This document shows, one piece after another, positions 35,548-43,572 of a stretch of DNA of 45,993 bases. Positions within the stretch are counted from its first letter, which is position 1, and the number at the start of each line of letters is the position of its first letter. The DNA is taken from positions 1-45,993 of the forward strand of contig JAGCGL010000036.1 in assembly GCA_017649605.1 (NCBI GenBank). Direction: 5' to 3'. The translations under genes and the position numbers were made by a program. The DNA is from Spirochaetia bacterium (lineage in GTDB: Bacteria; Spirochaetota; Spirochaetia; CADAEX01). The notes below the pieces were generated by a model. The model was not told where the DNA came from. It saw nothing but the letters and a program-made list of their open reading frames with translations, and did not search any database.

Positions 35548-36153
35548 ATGGAAATAATAGTTAATACGCTGGCAACAATAATTGGATTTAATATTGTTTT
35601 ATTTATAGTTCATAGCTCTAGATGGCATGGAGAAATTAATAAAACAAAAGTAAAATTTTTATCTTTTATTACTATAATAATTATTGTTTGTTCCTACTAT
35701 TTATTCAAAACCATGAATTATGAACATCTTCAGGAAGTTGCATCTATTGTATGTGGTACAATACTTGGCATGGGTTTTTTCTATTATTCAGTAGAATTAT
35801 CTCTTGATAAAGTTCTTTTTTTTATTTCTTTTATTTTATTACTTGTTTTATTGAAATTCGGAGTCGGGTTTAATAGTTATATAACAAATAATAAACAATC
35901 CTTAGACGCAATATCTACACAAGAAATATCTAATACGAAAGGACAAGAAGAAATAACAATACTTATGTTTGGTGATCGTATTTTCGTTGATGGTAATCCT
36001 ATTACTTCAGAAACTGAATTTAAAGACATCGTAAAAAAATTTCATCATGATTCCAAAACTTTTGTTTTAAAAGAAACAGATAGCGCCACAGTGCATACTT
36101 ATAGACAAGTAAAAAAGATTTTTAATGAACTATCAGTCCCTATTAAAGAATAG
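35548..36153 (+). CDS. Four-segment membrane protein with ExbD-periplasmic-like domain
   Basis: A 201-residue protein with four hydrophobic segments in the first 115 residues. Its C-terminal domain (EITILMFGDRIFVDGNPI to VKKIFNELSVPIKE) aligns along its whole length with that of the preceding protein: both have an initial EI.I strand, a D/N-G turn, an acidic helix, an F.L strand and a Y..VKK.F.EL..P ending. The start is uncertain: ATG at 35548 or TTG at 35533, neither with a strong ribosome-binding site. It is the last gene of the cassette; 36154-36388 is AT-rich and holds no gene that I can see apart from the next promoter. Confidence 0.6.
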   Translation: MEIIVNTLATIIGFNIVLFIVHSSRWHGEINKTKVKFLSFITIIIIVCSYYLFKTMNYEHLQEVASIVCGTILGMGFFYYSVELSLDKVLFFISFILLLVLLKFGVGFNSYITNNKQSLDAISTQEISNTKGQEEITILMFGDRIFVDGNPITSETEFKDIVKKFHHDSKTFVLKETDSATVHTYRQVKKIFNELSVPIKE

Positions 36154-36376
36154 TTTTTATATTTCTTCGTTTTTACTCTTCTTCCATATGCAACATGACT
36201 AGCACTTTAAAAACTATTATTTAATTTTTACTAAACAAAAAACAACATAGGGTACAAAACAGATGTTAAAATAATTAATTACCCCAACCATATCAGATAG
36301 GACTTGTCAATAAACTTATTTATTCTATCACTGTTTTTAGTAAAATAATTCTACTTCTTTTTTTTGAAAAAAGTTT

Positions 36377-36382
36377 TATAAT
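36377..36382 (+). promoter_or_regulatory. -10 box of the first large LRR gene (leaderless)
   Basis: TATAAT ends 6 nt before the ATG at 36389, and no ribosome-binding site is present. A -35 hexamer is not convincing. Confidence 0.4.
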
Positions 36383-36388
36383 CAAACC

Positions 36389-37834
36389 ATGCTCTATAAT
36401 CCAGCTAAGCACATAGTGGAAGAAACCAACGATGGCCTTGCTATCTTTGACAAGGCAAGGACTACGCTGATTAAGTTTACACCGAACGAGGCTACCACAT
36501 GCTATGAAATACCAGACGGGATAACCACCATAGACAGGGCGGCATTCAAAGATTGCAACAAACTGGAAGAGATAACAATACCAAACAGCGTGTCAGCAAT
36601 TAAAGCATTTGCATTTTCGAACTGCTCAAGTTTATCGGCCATAAAACTGCCTAAATGCTTGAAGAAAATCAGCGAAGGTACTTTCAAAAGGTGTATTAAT
36701 TTATCAGATATAGTAATACCAAACAAGGTGACTTCTATAGGCAATCAAGCTTTTGCCAAGTGCAAGAATTTAAAAACAATAAAGCTGCCAGATACAATTG
36801 AGACAATTGGAATCAAGGCTTTTGACGGTTGCGAAAAATTGCGCGATGTCATACTGTCCAAGAATCTGAAAGCAATTACAAAAGAAATGTTCAGCGGTTG
36901 CAAAAGCATTACTAATATCACCCTACCAGGAAGTATTAAAACTATCAGAAGCGACGCGTTTTTTCTTTGTACCGATCTGAGGGAAATTATTATCAAGAGT
37001 GGCGTTGATGCCATTGAAGATGAGGCCTTTAATTCCTGCGAGAACCTCTCGACTATCTATATTCCTGACAGCTTAACTCATATCGGCAGCGATGTATTTG
37101 ATGATTGTCATAATCTTAAAGAAATAATAGTTGATGAGAACAATCCGCAATACTCCTCTATGGATGGCGTTCTCTACAATAAAGACATGACTTCCCTTTT
37201 GGTTTGTCCCCCAAGTAAAGAAACTATCACTATCCCAGACAGTGTTAAGACAATCACTATGTATTCTTTCTGGGCTTCAGTAATTGAGGAAATCAAAATA
37301 TCTCCAAATGTATCAGAAATTGAGCCTCATTCATTCGAATCTTGCTATAATCTAGAGAAAATAACTGTGGATAAAACGAATCCGGTCTACTGCTCTATTG
37401 ACGGAGTTCTATTCAGCAAAGACAAGTCTTGTCTTTTATTCTTTCCCCAGGGGAAAAAGGGAAGTTATTATATTCCCAATACAACTAATACTATTAAACA
37501 CGGTGCTTTTACCGACTCTAAACTGACTGACATTATTATTCCAAACAGTGTGAAATATATTGAATACGATGCATTTTTCTTGTGCTTCTATCTTCATCAT
37601 ATTATTATTCCGCAAAGTGTAGTCTCTGTTGGGGAGAATGTATTCTGCAGCTGCAGAGAACTTAAGACAGTAACCCTTAAAAGCCTCATACCTCCGCTTT
37701 GTGAAAAGCAATCAGAATTATTCTTTGATTGCATTAATCTGCAGTCTATTTTTGTTCCAAGCAAAGCTGTAGAAGCCTATAAAAATGCTCCTGGCTGGAA
37801 AGAATACGCAAGTTTTATAACCCCAGAACATTGA
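36389..37834 (+). CDS. BspA-type leucine-rich-repeat protein 1
   Basis: A 481-residue protein built almost entirely of Treponema/BspA-type repeats of about 23 residues (pattern IPxSVxxIxxxAFxxCxxLxxI). One example is AFSNCSSLSAIKLPKCLKKI. The first 35 residues form a cap (HIVEETNDGLAIFDKARTTL) shared with the next gene. Two spacer modules of the DGVLYNKDMTSLLVCPPSK type interrupt the repeats. The C terminus is a short cap ending in the PSKAVEAYKNAPGWKEY pattern. No signal peptide is visible, unlike BspA or LrrA, which are surface proteins that bind host ligands or other bacteria. Base composition is intermediate between the AT-rich island and the rest. Confidence 0.9.
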   Translation: MLYNPAKHIVEETNDGLAIFDKARTTLIKFTPNEATTCYEIPDGITTIDRAAFKDCNKLEEITIPNSVSAIKAFAFSNCSSLSAIKLPKCLKKISEGTFKRCINLSDIVIPNKVTSIGNQAFAKCKNLKTIKLPDTIETIGIKAFDGCEKLRDVILSKNLKAITKEMFSGCKSITNITLPGSIKTIRSDAFFLCTDLREIIIKSGVDAIEDEAFNSCENLSTIYIPDSLTHIGSDVFDDCHNLKEIIVDENNPQYSSMDGVLYNKDMTSLLVCPPSKETITIPDSVKTITMYSFWASVIEEIKISPNVSEIEPHSFESCYNLEKITVDKTNPVYCSIDGVLFSKDKSCLLFFPQGKKGSYYIPNTTNTIKHGAFTDSKLTDIIIPNSVKYIEYDAFFLCFYLHHIIIPQSVVSVGENVFCSCRELKTVTLKSLIPPLCEKQSELFFDCINLQSIFVPSKAVEAYKNAPGWKEYASFITPEH

Positions 37835-37862
37835 TATCCCCCTGCCCTATCGGCCGACTTTA

Positions 37863-37871
37863 TGCTATACT
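37863..37871 (+). promoter_or_regulatory. Extended -10 of the second LRR gene (leaderless)
   Basis: TG at 37863-37864 and TATACT at 37866-37871 form an extended -10 that ends 6 nt before the ATG at 37878. No Shine-Dalgarno sequence is present. Confidence 0.45.
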
Positions 37872-37877
37872 TAATCT

Positions 37878-39638
37878 ATGTTGTATAACCCTGACAAGCA
37901 CATACTAGAAGAAACCGATGCAGGTCTTGCTGTCTTTGATAAGGCAAGGACTACACTGATCAAGTTTACGCCGAACGAGACCACCACATGCTATGAAGTA
38001 CCGAAAGGAGTAACCACCATAGGCCGGGCTGCTTTTAAAGACTGCAAGAAGCTGGAAGAGATAGTTATACCTGACAGCGTTACAACTGTCGAAGACTATG
38101 CTTTTTGCAAGTGCAGAAAGCTTATGACTATGACTCTGCCTGCGGGGATAAGCCGTATTGGCGCCTATGCTTTTTATATGTGCGAGAACCTTGATTATAT
38201 AACTCTTCCCCAAAACCTACTCTCAATTGGAGAAGGGGCTTTTTCATACTGTATCGACCTTGGGGCAATAACCTTCCCGGACAGTCTGAATACTATAGAA
38301 ACAAAAGCATTTTGTGGCTGTCATTCTCTGACGGAGATCTATTTGCCTCCAAAACTGACCCACATTGCTAAAGAATCTTTCTCCTGTTGTACCAATCTTT
38401 TTTACATAGAACTGCCATACGGCCTTGAAACTATAGGAGAGTCTGCCTTTGAATACGATTCAGGTCTGTACAGGATACATATACCAGGCAGTGTCACTGA
38501 CATAGGTAAAAAGGCTTTCCGTTTCTGCAATGAGCTTTCTGAACTCAGGCTCTCAAGTGGGATAACTATAATTCGGTATGAGACATTTGCGGGTTGTGGG
38601 AAGCTTAACAAGATTAATATTCCAGAAGGTGTTGTTACTATCGGAAAGGAGGCTTTCTCAATGTGTTTCAGACTGATGCAGGTTACACTCCCCGAAAGTC
38701 TTCGCACAATAGGAGGAGGAGCTTTTTACCGGTGTGGAAGCCTTCCAAAAATATACATTCCAAAGAATGTCGATTCTATTGGACATGGAGCCTTCAGTGC
38801 CTGCTTTGACCTTAAGGATATAGAGGTGGATAGAGATAATCCTGTTTATCAAACACGCGATGGTGTTCTATATAAACAGCATACTATAATTGCTTTCCCT
38901 GGTGGTAGAAATGACGAGACCTTTGCTGTAGCCGAAGATGTCACTGATATAAGTTCAAGCACATTTATAGGTTGCCAGAATATTAAGCATATCTACATTC
39001 CGCATAGTGTCACCAACATCGAGAAAGAGGCATTCAGCGGCTGTTATAGTCTTGAAAGCATTACTGTAGATGATAGAAATAAAAAATACCATTCCACAGA
39101 TGGCCTTCTATTTGATAACAACGGAACGCTAGTGGCAAGTCCAATTGGTATAACCGGAACTGTCATAATTCCGGAGGGAACAAAAACCATCGGATACAGG
39201 GCTTTTTTAGGCTGCAGGCTTTCCAGAGTCAAAATTGCAGATAGTGTGGAAACTATTGAGGAAGGGGCTTTCTCCTGCTGCGATAACCTTACAGTTATAA
39301 CAATTCCTGGTCATGTCTCTTTGATTAAAGAGGGGTCTTTTACAAATTGCCAAAACCTAAAGACAATCAATCTTGCATCCGAATCCCTTATTATTGAGAA
39401 CCATTCTTTATCCTGGAGTGGCTTACTTACTAAAGTTTATATATACAGCGAAAACCCACCAAAATATCTCGGGGCCTCCAGTATATTTGCTAACTGTCCG
39501 AATCTTAAATCCATCATCATTCCGAAAAAATCTCTGGAAAAATACAATAATGCTCCTGGGTGGAAAGATTATTCAAACCATTTTGTCACAAAGAAAATGG
39601 ATCCGAAGGATCATCCCTGGGATTTTATAAAGGCTTAA
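37878..39638 (+). CDS. BspA-type leucine-rich-repeat protein 2
   Basis: A 586-residue paralogue of the preceding protein. The first 65 residues are nearly the same (HILEETDAGLAVFDKARTTL, then FKDCKKLEEIVIPDSV), and the DNA of this part is clearly alike, so the two arose by tandem duplication and then diverged. The body consists of about 18-20 LRR_5 repeats with two DGVLY/DGLLF spacer modules. The C-terminal NAPGWKDY cap is also shared. No signal peptide. It overlaps the convergent gene at 39625 by 14 nt. Confidence 0.9.
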   Translation: MLYNPDKHILEETDAGLAVFDKARTTLIKFTPNETTTCYEVPKGVTTIGRAAFKDCKKLEEIVIPDSVTTVEDYAFCKCRKLMTMTLPAGISRIGAYAFYMCENLDYITLPQNLLSIGEGAFSYCIDLGAITFPDSLNTIETKAFCGCHSLTEIYLPPKLTHIAKESFSCCTNLFYIELPYGLETIGESAFEYDSGLYRIHIPGSVTDIGKKAFRFCNELSELRLSSGITIIRYETFAGCGKLNKINIPEGVVTIGKEAFSMCFRLMQVTLPESLRTIGGGAFYRCGSLPKIYIPKNVDSIGHGAFSACFDLKDIEVDRDNPVYQTRDGVLYKQHTIIAFPGGRNDETFAVAEDVTDISSSTFIGCQNIKHIYIPHSVTNIEKEAFSGCYSLESITVDDRNKKYHSTDGLLFDNNGTLVASPIGITGTVIIPEGTKTIGYRAFLGCRLSRVKIADSVETIEEGAFSCCDNLTVITIPGHVSLIKEGSFTNCQNLKTINLASESLIIENHSLSWSGLLTKVYIYSENPPKYLGASSIFANCPNLKSIIIPKKSLEKYNNAPGWKDYSNHFVTKKMDPKDHPWDFIKA

Positions 39639-41157
39639 CAAAATTGCCTTCCAGTAGGTTATCGCTCAGCTCACCGTTGATATCATACCGGGCCAATGTA
39701 TAACCATCGTCTGTAATGTATTCATCATCCTTTCTGTCTATAACCATCCATCCCACAAAAATATAATTGTACTCAGACTTTGGGTATAACTTCTGGACTG
39801 CATCGATGTATGACACATACTCCTCATATTTTCCTGTGTTGAAGTTATAGAAACACTTTGTCCACTGCAGGCTGGGGACTATCTCTTTCCTAAGTATAAA
39901 CAGGTCAAACCCCTTGTCCCGCCATCTCTTCCAGTACTCCTTGTTACCTGTCGTAACAATCGAATCAAAATAGCCGTCATAATAATCCTTGCGCTTCAGA
40001 TATTTTTCTCGGGCGCAGAATGTATATATGCCTATAAGGCGATCCACTGCTTTGATGCACGTCTCCTTATCCGATGTATCAAGCGCAGGTAGCGAGTCTA
40101 TATATTCCTTGTGCTGCGGCGTAATAATCTTGAATGGCATCTGGTTTGCCGTGATCTCATCCACAGCCGGAATACGCCTGTCGCCCGCCGGGATAGCTGG
40201 TTTTACCTCATTCAGGAAAGCCACAATCTTTTTTCTGTAAGACAAGAGTTCCATATATTCCTTGTGGTTTGAGGGGCCGCGGGTATGAGCACAGTCTTCT
40301 ATTGCCCCTGTTGTGTCGTCATACTTTTTGAACACAGAACGGTAAAAATCATGGGCATTCTCAAGCTCTGCAGCTGTGAATTTTTTCTGCAACCGGAATG
40401 ATCTCAGAAGCGCTCTCTGTTCCTTATAATCGACAAACTCCAGAGCCATAGGATTCTTCTTAAGCTGTTTGGTGAGCCTGTTGGTGGGTATACTGCTCCC
40501 TTCTACTTTTTTGTTGATGTACCGCGCCGAATGCCAAAGGAGATAGGTCATAAAACAGTCACTTACCAGCTTCTCCTCGCATTCCATAAGTTCTGTAAGC
40601 CTGCGGTATTCCTCTATCTGCTTTATGAAATAGCGGCTTACTCCCAGGTTGTCCCGCTTCTGAACCAGCTTTTTATGGATTTTCTTAATAATTTTGGGGA
40701 GCCACTGGCGCAGGATGAAAGTATCTATATATTCCTTTGCCTCCTCATACATCTTTTCTTTGTTCCAGGAACTTACCTTTAGGCTCTGGTTCAGGAATTT
40801 ATTAAGGTAGACAATGTAGCCTCTTTTCAGCTTTATCTCGTGGGCTTTGTTAGAGATTCGGTAAATACCATCCTTTCCATATAACCGCCGGAAATATTCG
40901 AGAAAGGCATCAAAGGCCTTGTCATTACCAACCATCGCCCTCAGGTCCTGCTCACGCCTTGAGCCGTGACGACTGAATCCGTCCAATGCCGCAGAGCGTT
41001 CCTGCTGGACATTTATATAGCCTCTTTTCTTCTTGGTATGAACACACTTTTTATAAAAGCTCACATAAAGGGAAACGGCTTCTTTATAGCGACCATTAAT
41101 TACATCGTCCCGGAATGCAGGGCATTGCTGGATAAAGAACTCAGAGAACTTGCTCAT
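39625..41157 (-). CDS. Unrecognised 510-residue soluble protein
   Basis: I do not recognise this protein. It is basic, rich in Lys, Arg and Tyr, mostly helical in appearance, and without signal peptide or membrane segment. Segments of possible interest are NVQQERSAALDGFSRHG near residue 50, a lysine-rich helical region (about 150-185, LPKIIKKIHKKLVQKRDNLG), and a C-terminal beta-rich part (YNYIFVGWMVIDRKDDEYI). It lies on the opposite strand between the two LRR pairs. Its length and codon use support a real gene. A link to the LRR proteins is only positional. Confidence 0.7.
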   Translation of the reverse strand: MSKFSEFFIQQCPAFRDDVINGRYKEAVSLYVSFYKKCVHTKKKRGYINVQQERSAALDGFSRHGSRREQDLRAMVGNDKAFDAFLEYFRRLYGKDGIYRISNKAHEIKLKRGYIVYLNKFLNQSLKVSSWNKEKMYEEAKEYIDTFILRQWLPKIIKKIHKKLVQKRDNLGVSRYFIKQIEEYRRLTELMECEEKLVSDCFMTYLLWHSARYINKKVEGSSIPTNRLTKQLKKNPMALEFVDYKEQRALLRSFRLQKKFTAAELENAHDFYRSVFKKYDDTTGAIEDCAHTRGPSNHKEYMELLSYRKKIVAFLNEVKPAIPAGDRRIPAVDEITANQMPFKIITPQHKEYIDSLPALDTSDKETCIKAVDRLIGIYTFCAREKYLKRKDYYDGYFDSIVTTGNKEYWKRWRDKGFDLFILRKEIVPSLQWTKCFYNFNTGKYEEYVSYIDAVQKLYPKSEYNYIFVGWMVIDRKDDEYITDDGYTLARYDINGELSDNLLEGNFVKPL

Positions 41158-41339
41158 CAGTCAAAATATAGCAGAATTCGGCAAATATTTCAAGTTTCTA
41201 CTATGAAATTACCACTTGTTTGCTGGTTAGTATTATTATATTAAATATAATCCCAAGACAGCGGAACATCTCAAAAACAAGCCTGACTTCACCAGGCGGA
41301 ATTGTCATGTCCACAGCTGTCCGGGCATAAGGAGATCAA

Positions 41340-43547
41340 ATGAAAAAATTTAGAGACGACGACAAAAACGTAGTAGTGAACGGTGTGACATTCAGCGAAG
41401 ACCTGACAGAGCTTATCAGGTATCCCGAGGACAAGAAAGGAAACTTCTACAGCGTGCCAGATTCTGTGGGAAGCATAGAAGATGGTGCATTCTTCGGATG
41501 TAAGGCTCTGACCAACATCTACATTCCCGACACAGTCTACCACATAGGCTGCGGAGCATTTAAGGGATGCGACAACCTCAAGGAAATCATGCTGGATGGG
41601 AGCAATAAGCACTACAAGAGCATAAACGGGCAGCTCTGTGACAAGAAGGGCAAAAGCCTTATGGACAAGGTATCTCTGCCCGACATCGACTATGTTATTC
41701 CTAAAGGAATAACTGAACTTACAGGATTCGACAACTACACAATGGAAGATGATAATAACTACTGCTACAAGCAGAGATCTGGCGAGGACGGCATAGACGT
41801 ATATGGCACAGTCAGATCGGTCACCATTCCCAAAAGGGTGACTGGTATACCGCACAACCTGTTCTACATCTTTGATAAAGTCCAGTCCATCGAAGTGGAT
41901 CCTAAGAACCCCAGCTTCAAGAGCATAGACGGTGTGCTGTTCAGCAAGGACGGCAAGCGCCTTGTCGCCTACCCTGCCGCAAAGCCGGGCAGCGAGTACA
42001 CTGTGCCAGATGGCGTGACAGTGATAGGCGAAAGAGCCTTTTCCGACTGCGAAGCCATTGAGACAGTCAAACTGCCGGCCAGCATCGACCGCATAGAGCG
42101 GTACGCATTCCACGCCTCTGGACTGCGGCGGTTTGAGCAGCCGAAAGCTCTTAAACGGATTTGCGCCAACACTTTCTCTTTCTGCTGCAACCTGGAGTCG
42201 GTAGAGCTGAAAGAGGGGCTCAGAGTGATAGACGACTCTGCCTTTGACACCTGTTCTGCCCTTGAGGCAATCGAACTCCCCGACAGCCTTGAGATCATAG
42301 GAAAGTATGCCTTCGATTGCTGCGCCCTCCGTTCCATAAAGCTGGGACCCAAGGTTCAGACTTTGATAGACATGGCTTTCGCCAGCAATAACTTGGAATC
42401 GATAGAGTTTGGCAAGGGAATCACCTTTATAGGCGACAACGCATTCTATAACAACCCGATAAAGACGCTCGACATTCCAGACAATGTGAAAGTCATTGAC
42501 CGCGAGGCATTCGGCAACTGCGAGAACCTGACCAAGGTACATATAGGCAAAGGACTCAGCTACATCGACTCCTGTTCATTCAGCGGCTGCAAGAAACTGG
42601 CAAAGGTGACCGTGGACAGAGAAAACCCGAAATACTGCGGCTTCAACAGCATCATCCTCGACAGATTCACATCGGAGATTCCGCCGCTGAACAAGGAAGA
42701 ACCAGTACACCCGACGTTTGAGGGACTTAGGCCGGTAATCACACTGCTGCCGGAGGGGCTGGTTTATCCAAACAGGCTGTTCTACGAGGAGGACGGAGTG
42801 CTGTTTGTGGGCAAGAAGCTTTTCAAATACCCGGCAGAAAAGAAGGATGCCAGCTACACTATCCCCGACTGGGTGGATGACATTGAGCCCCATGCCTTTA
42901 AAGATTGCCTGCACCTTGAGGAAGTGACCCTGTCGCCAAATATCGGGTACCTTATAGGACAAGCATTCCAGGAGTGCAACAGCATAAAAAAGGTGGTGAT
43001 TCCGAGCGGAGTGACCCATATAGGTCAAAAGGCATTTGAGAGCTGCAAGAACTTGCGTCAGGTGGTTCTGAGCCCGACTCTGGAGGGGATAGGGAAAGGA
43101 GCTTTCGCTTACTGTGAGAACCTGCGGGACATTGAGCTTCCCGATGGACTTGAGGTGATAGGCATAGGTGCCTTCTTCCACTGCAGCAAGCTTAAGACCA
43201 TAAAGATCCCAGGAAGCGTCAGGGTTATTCAGGGTGATTCCTTCTGCCAGTGCACTGCCCTTAAGTCGCTGGTCATAGAAAATGGTGTCACCATGATAGA
43301 ACGCGATGCTTTTGAGGGCTGCGAGAACCTGATCGAGGTGCGCATCCCAGAAAGCGTGACCCAGTTTGAGTCGGGGGTCTTCGCCGGATGTACCAAACTT
43401 AAGAAGATAATCTTGCCGAACACCTTTCATTCAGAAGAAGGGCTTTTTTCAAAGTGCGAGAACCTGTCTGAGATAACATTTGCAGACGGCGAACCGGCCA
43501 CACGGCTCTCTGACTGGATTTTCACCGATTTCCGCATTGACCTCTGA
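41340..43547 (+). CDS. BspA-type leucine-rich-repeat protein 3
   Basis: A 735-residue BspA-like protein. Its N terminus (VVVNGVTFSEDLTELIRYPE) differs from those of proteins 1 and 2 but matches protein 4. After two repeats there is a stretch of about 80 residues without repeats (about 85-165, DNYTMEDDNNYCYKQRSG). Then follow many LRR_5 units, DGVLFSKDGKRLVAYPAAK and DGVLFVGKKLFKYPAEK spacers, and a C-terminal repeat block. No signal peptide. GGAG lies 5 nt before the ATG. The next gene begins 25 nt downstream with its own AAGGAG, so both are one operon. Base composition is GC-balanced, unlike proteins 1 and 2. Confidence 0.9.
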   Translation: MKKFRDDDKNVVVNGVTFSEDLTELIRYPEDKKGNFYSVPDSVGSIEDGAFFGCKALTNIYIPDTVYHIGCGAFKGCDNLKEIMLDGSNKHYKSINGQLCDKKGKSLMDKVSLPDIDYVIPKGITELTGFDNYTMEDDNNYCYKQRSGEDGIDVYGTVRSVTIPKRVTGIPHNLFYIFDKVQSIEVDPKNPSFKSIDGVLFSKDGKRLVAYPAAKPGSEYTVPDGVTVIGERAFSDCEAIETVKLPASIDRIERYAFHASGLRRFEQPKALKRICANTFSFCCNLESVELKEGLRVIDDSAFDTCSALEAIELPDSLEIIGKYAFDCCALRSIKLGPKVQTLIDMAFASNNLESIEFGKGITFIGDNAFYNNPIKTLDIPDNVKVIDREAFGNCENLTKVHIGKGLSYIDSCSFSGCKKLAKVTVDRENPKYCGFNSIILDRFTSEIPPLNKEEPVHPTFEGLRPVITLLPEGLVYPNRLFYEEDGVLFVGKKLFKYPAEKKDASYTIPDWVDDIEPHAFKDCLHLEEVTLSPNIGYLIGQAFQECNSIKKVVIPSGVTHIGQKAFESCKNLRQVVLSPTLEGIGKGAFAYCENLRDIELPDGLEVIGIGAFFHCSKLKTIKIPGSVRVIQGDSFCQCTALKSLVIENGVTMIERDAFEGCENLIEVRIPESVTQFESGVFAGCTKLKKIILPNTFHSEEGLFSKCENLSEITFADGEPATRLSDWIFTDFRIDL

Positions 43548-43572
43548 CAACAAAAAAAAGAAGGAGAAAAAA

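Noticed and set aside
32640-36160. Zorya defence system
   Set aside because: The ExbB/MotA-like protein is short, with no long cytoplasmic tail. The partner looks like ExbD, not an OmpA/MotB-type ZorB. No ZorC, ZorD helicase or ZorE nuclease is present.
32640-36400. Insertion sequence or integrated phage
   Set aside because: No transposase, integrase, terminal inverted repeats or tRNA attachment site was found at the island borders, so the mode of acquisition stays open.
41289-42542. Open frame of 417 codons opposite LRR protein 3
   Set aside because: The repeat pattern of the LRR gene leaves the opposite strand free of stops; the translation only mirrors that periodicity.
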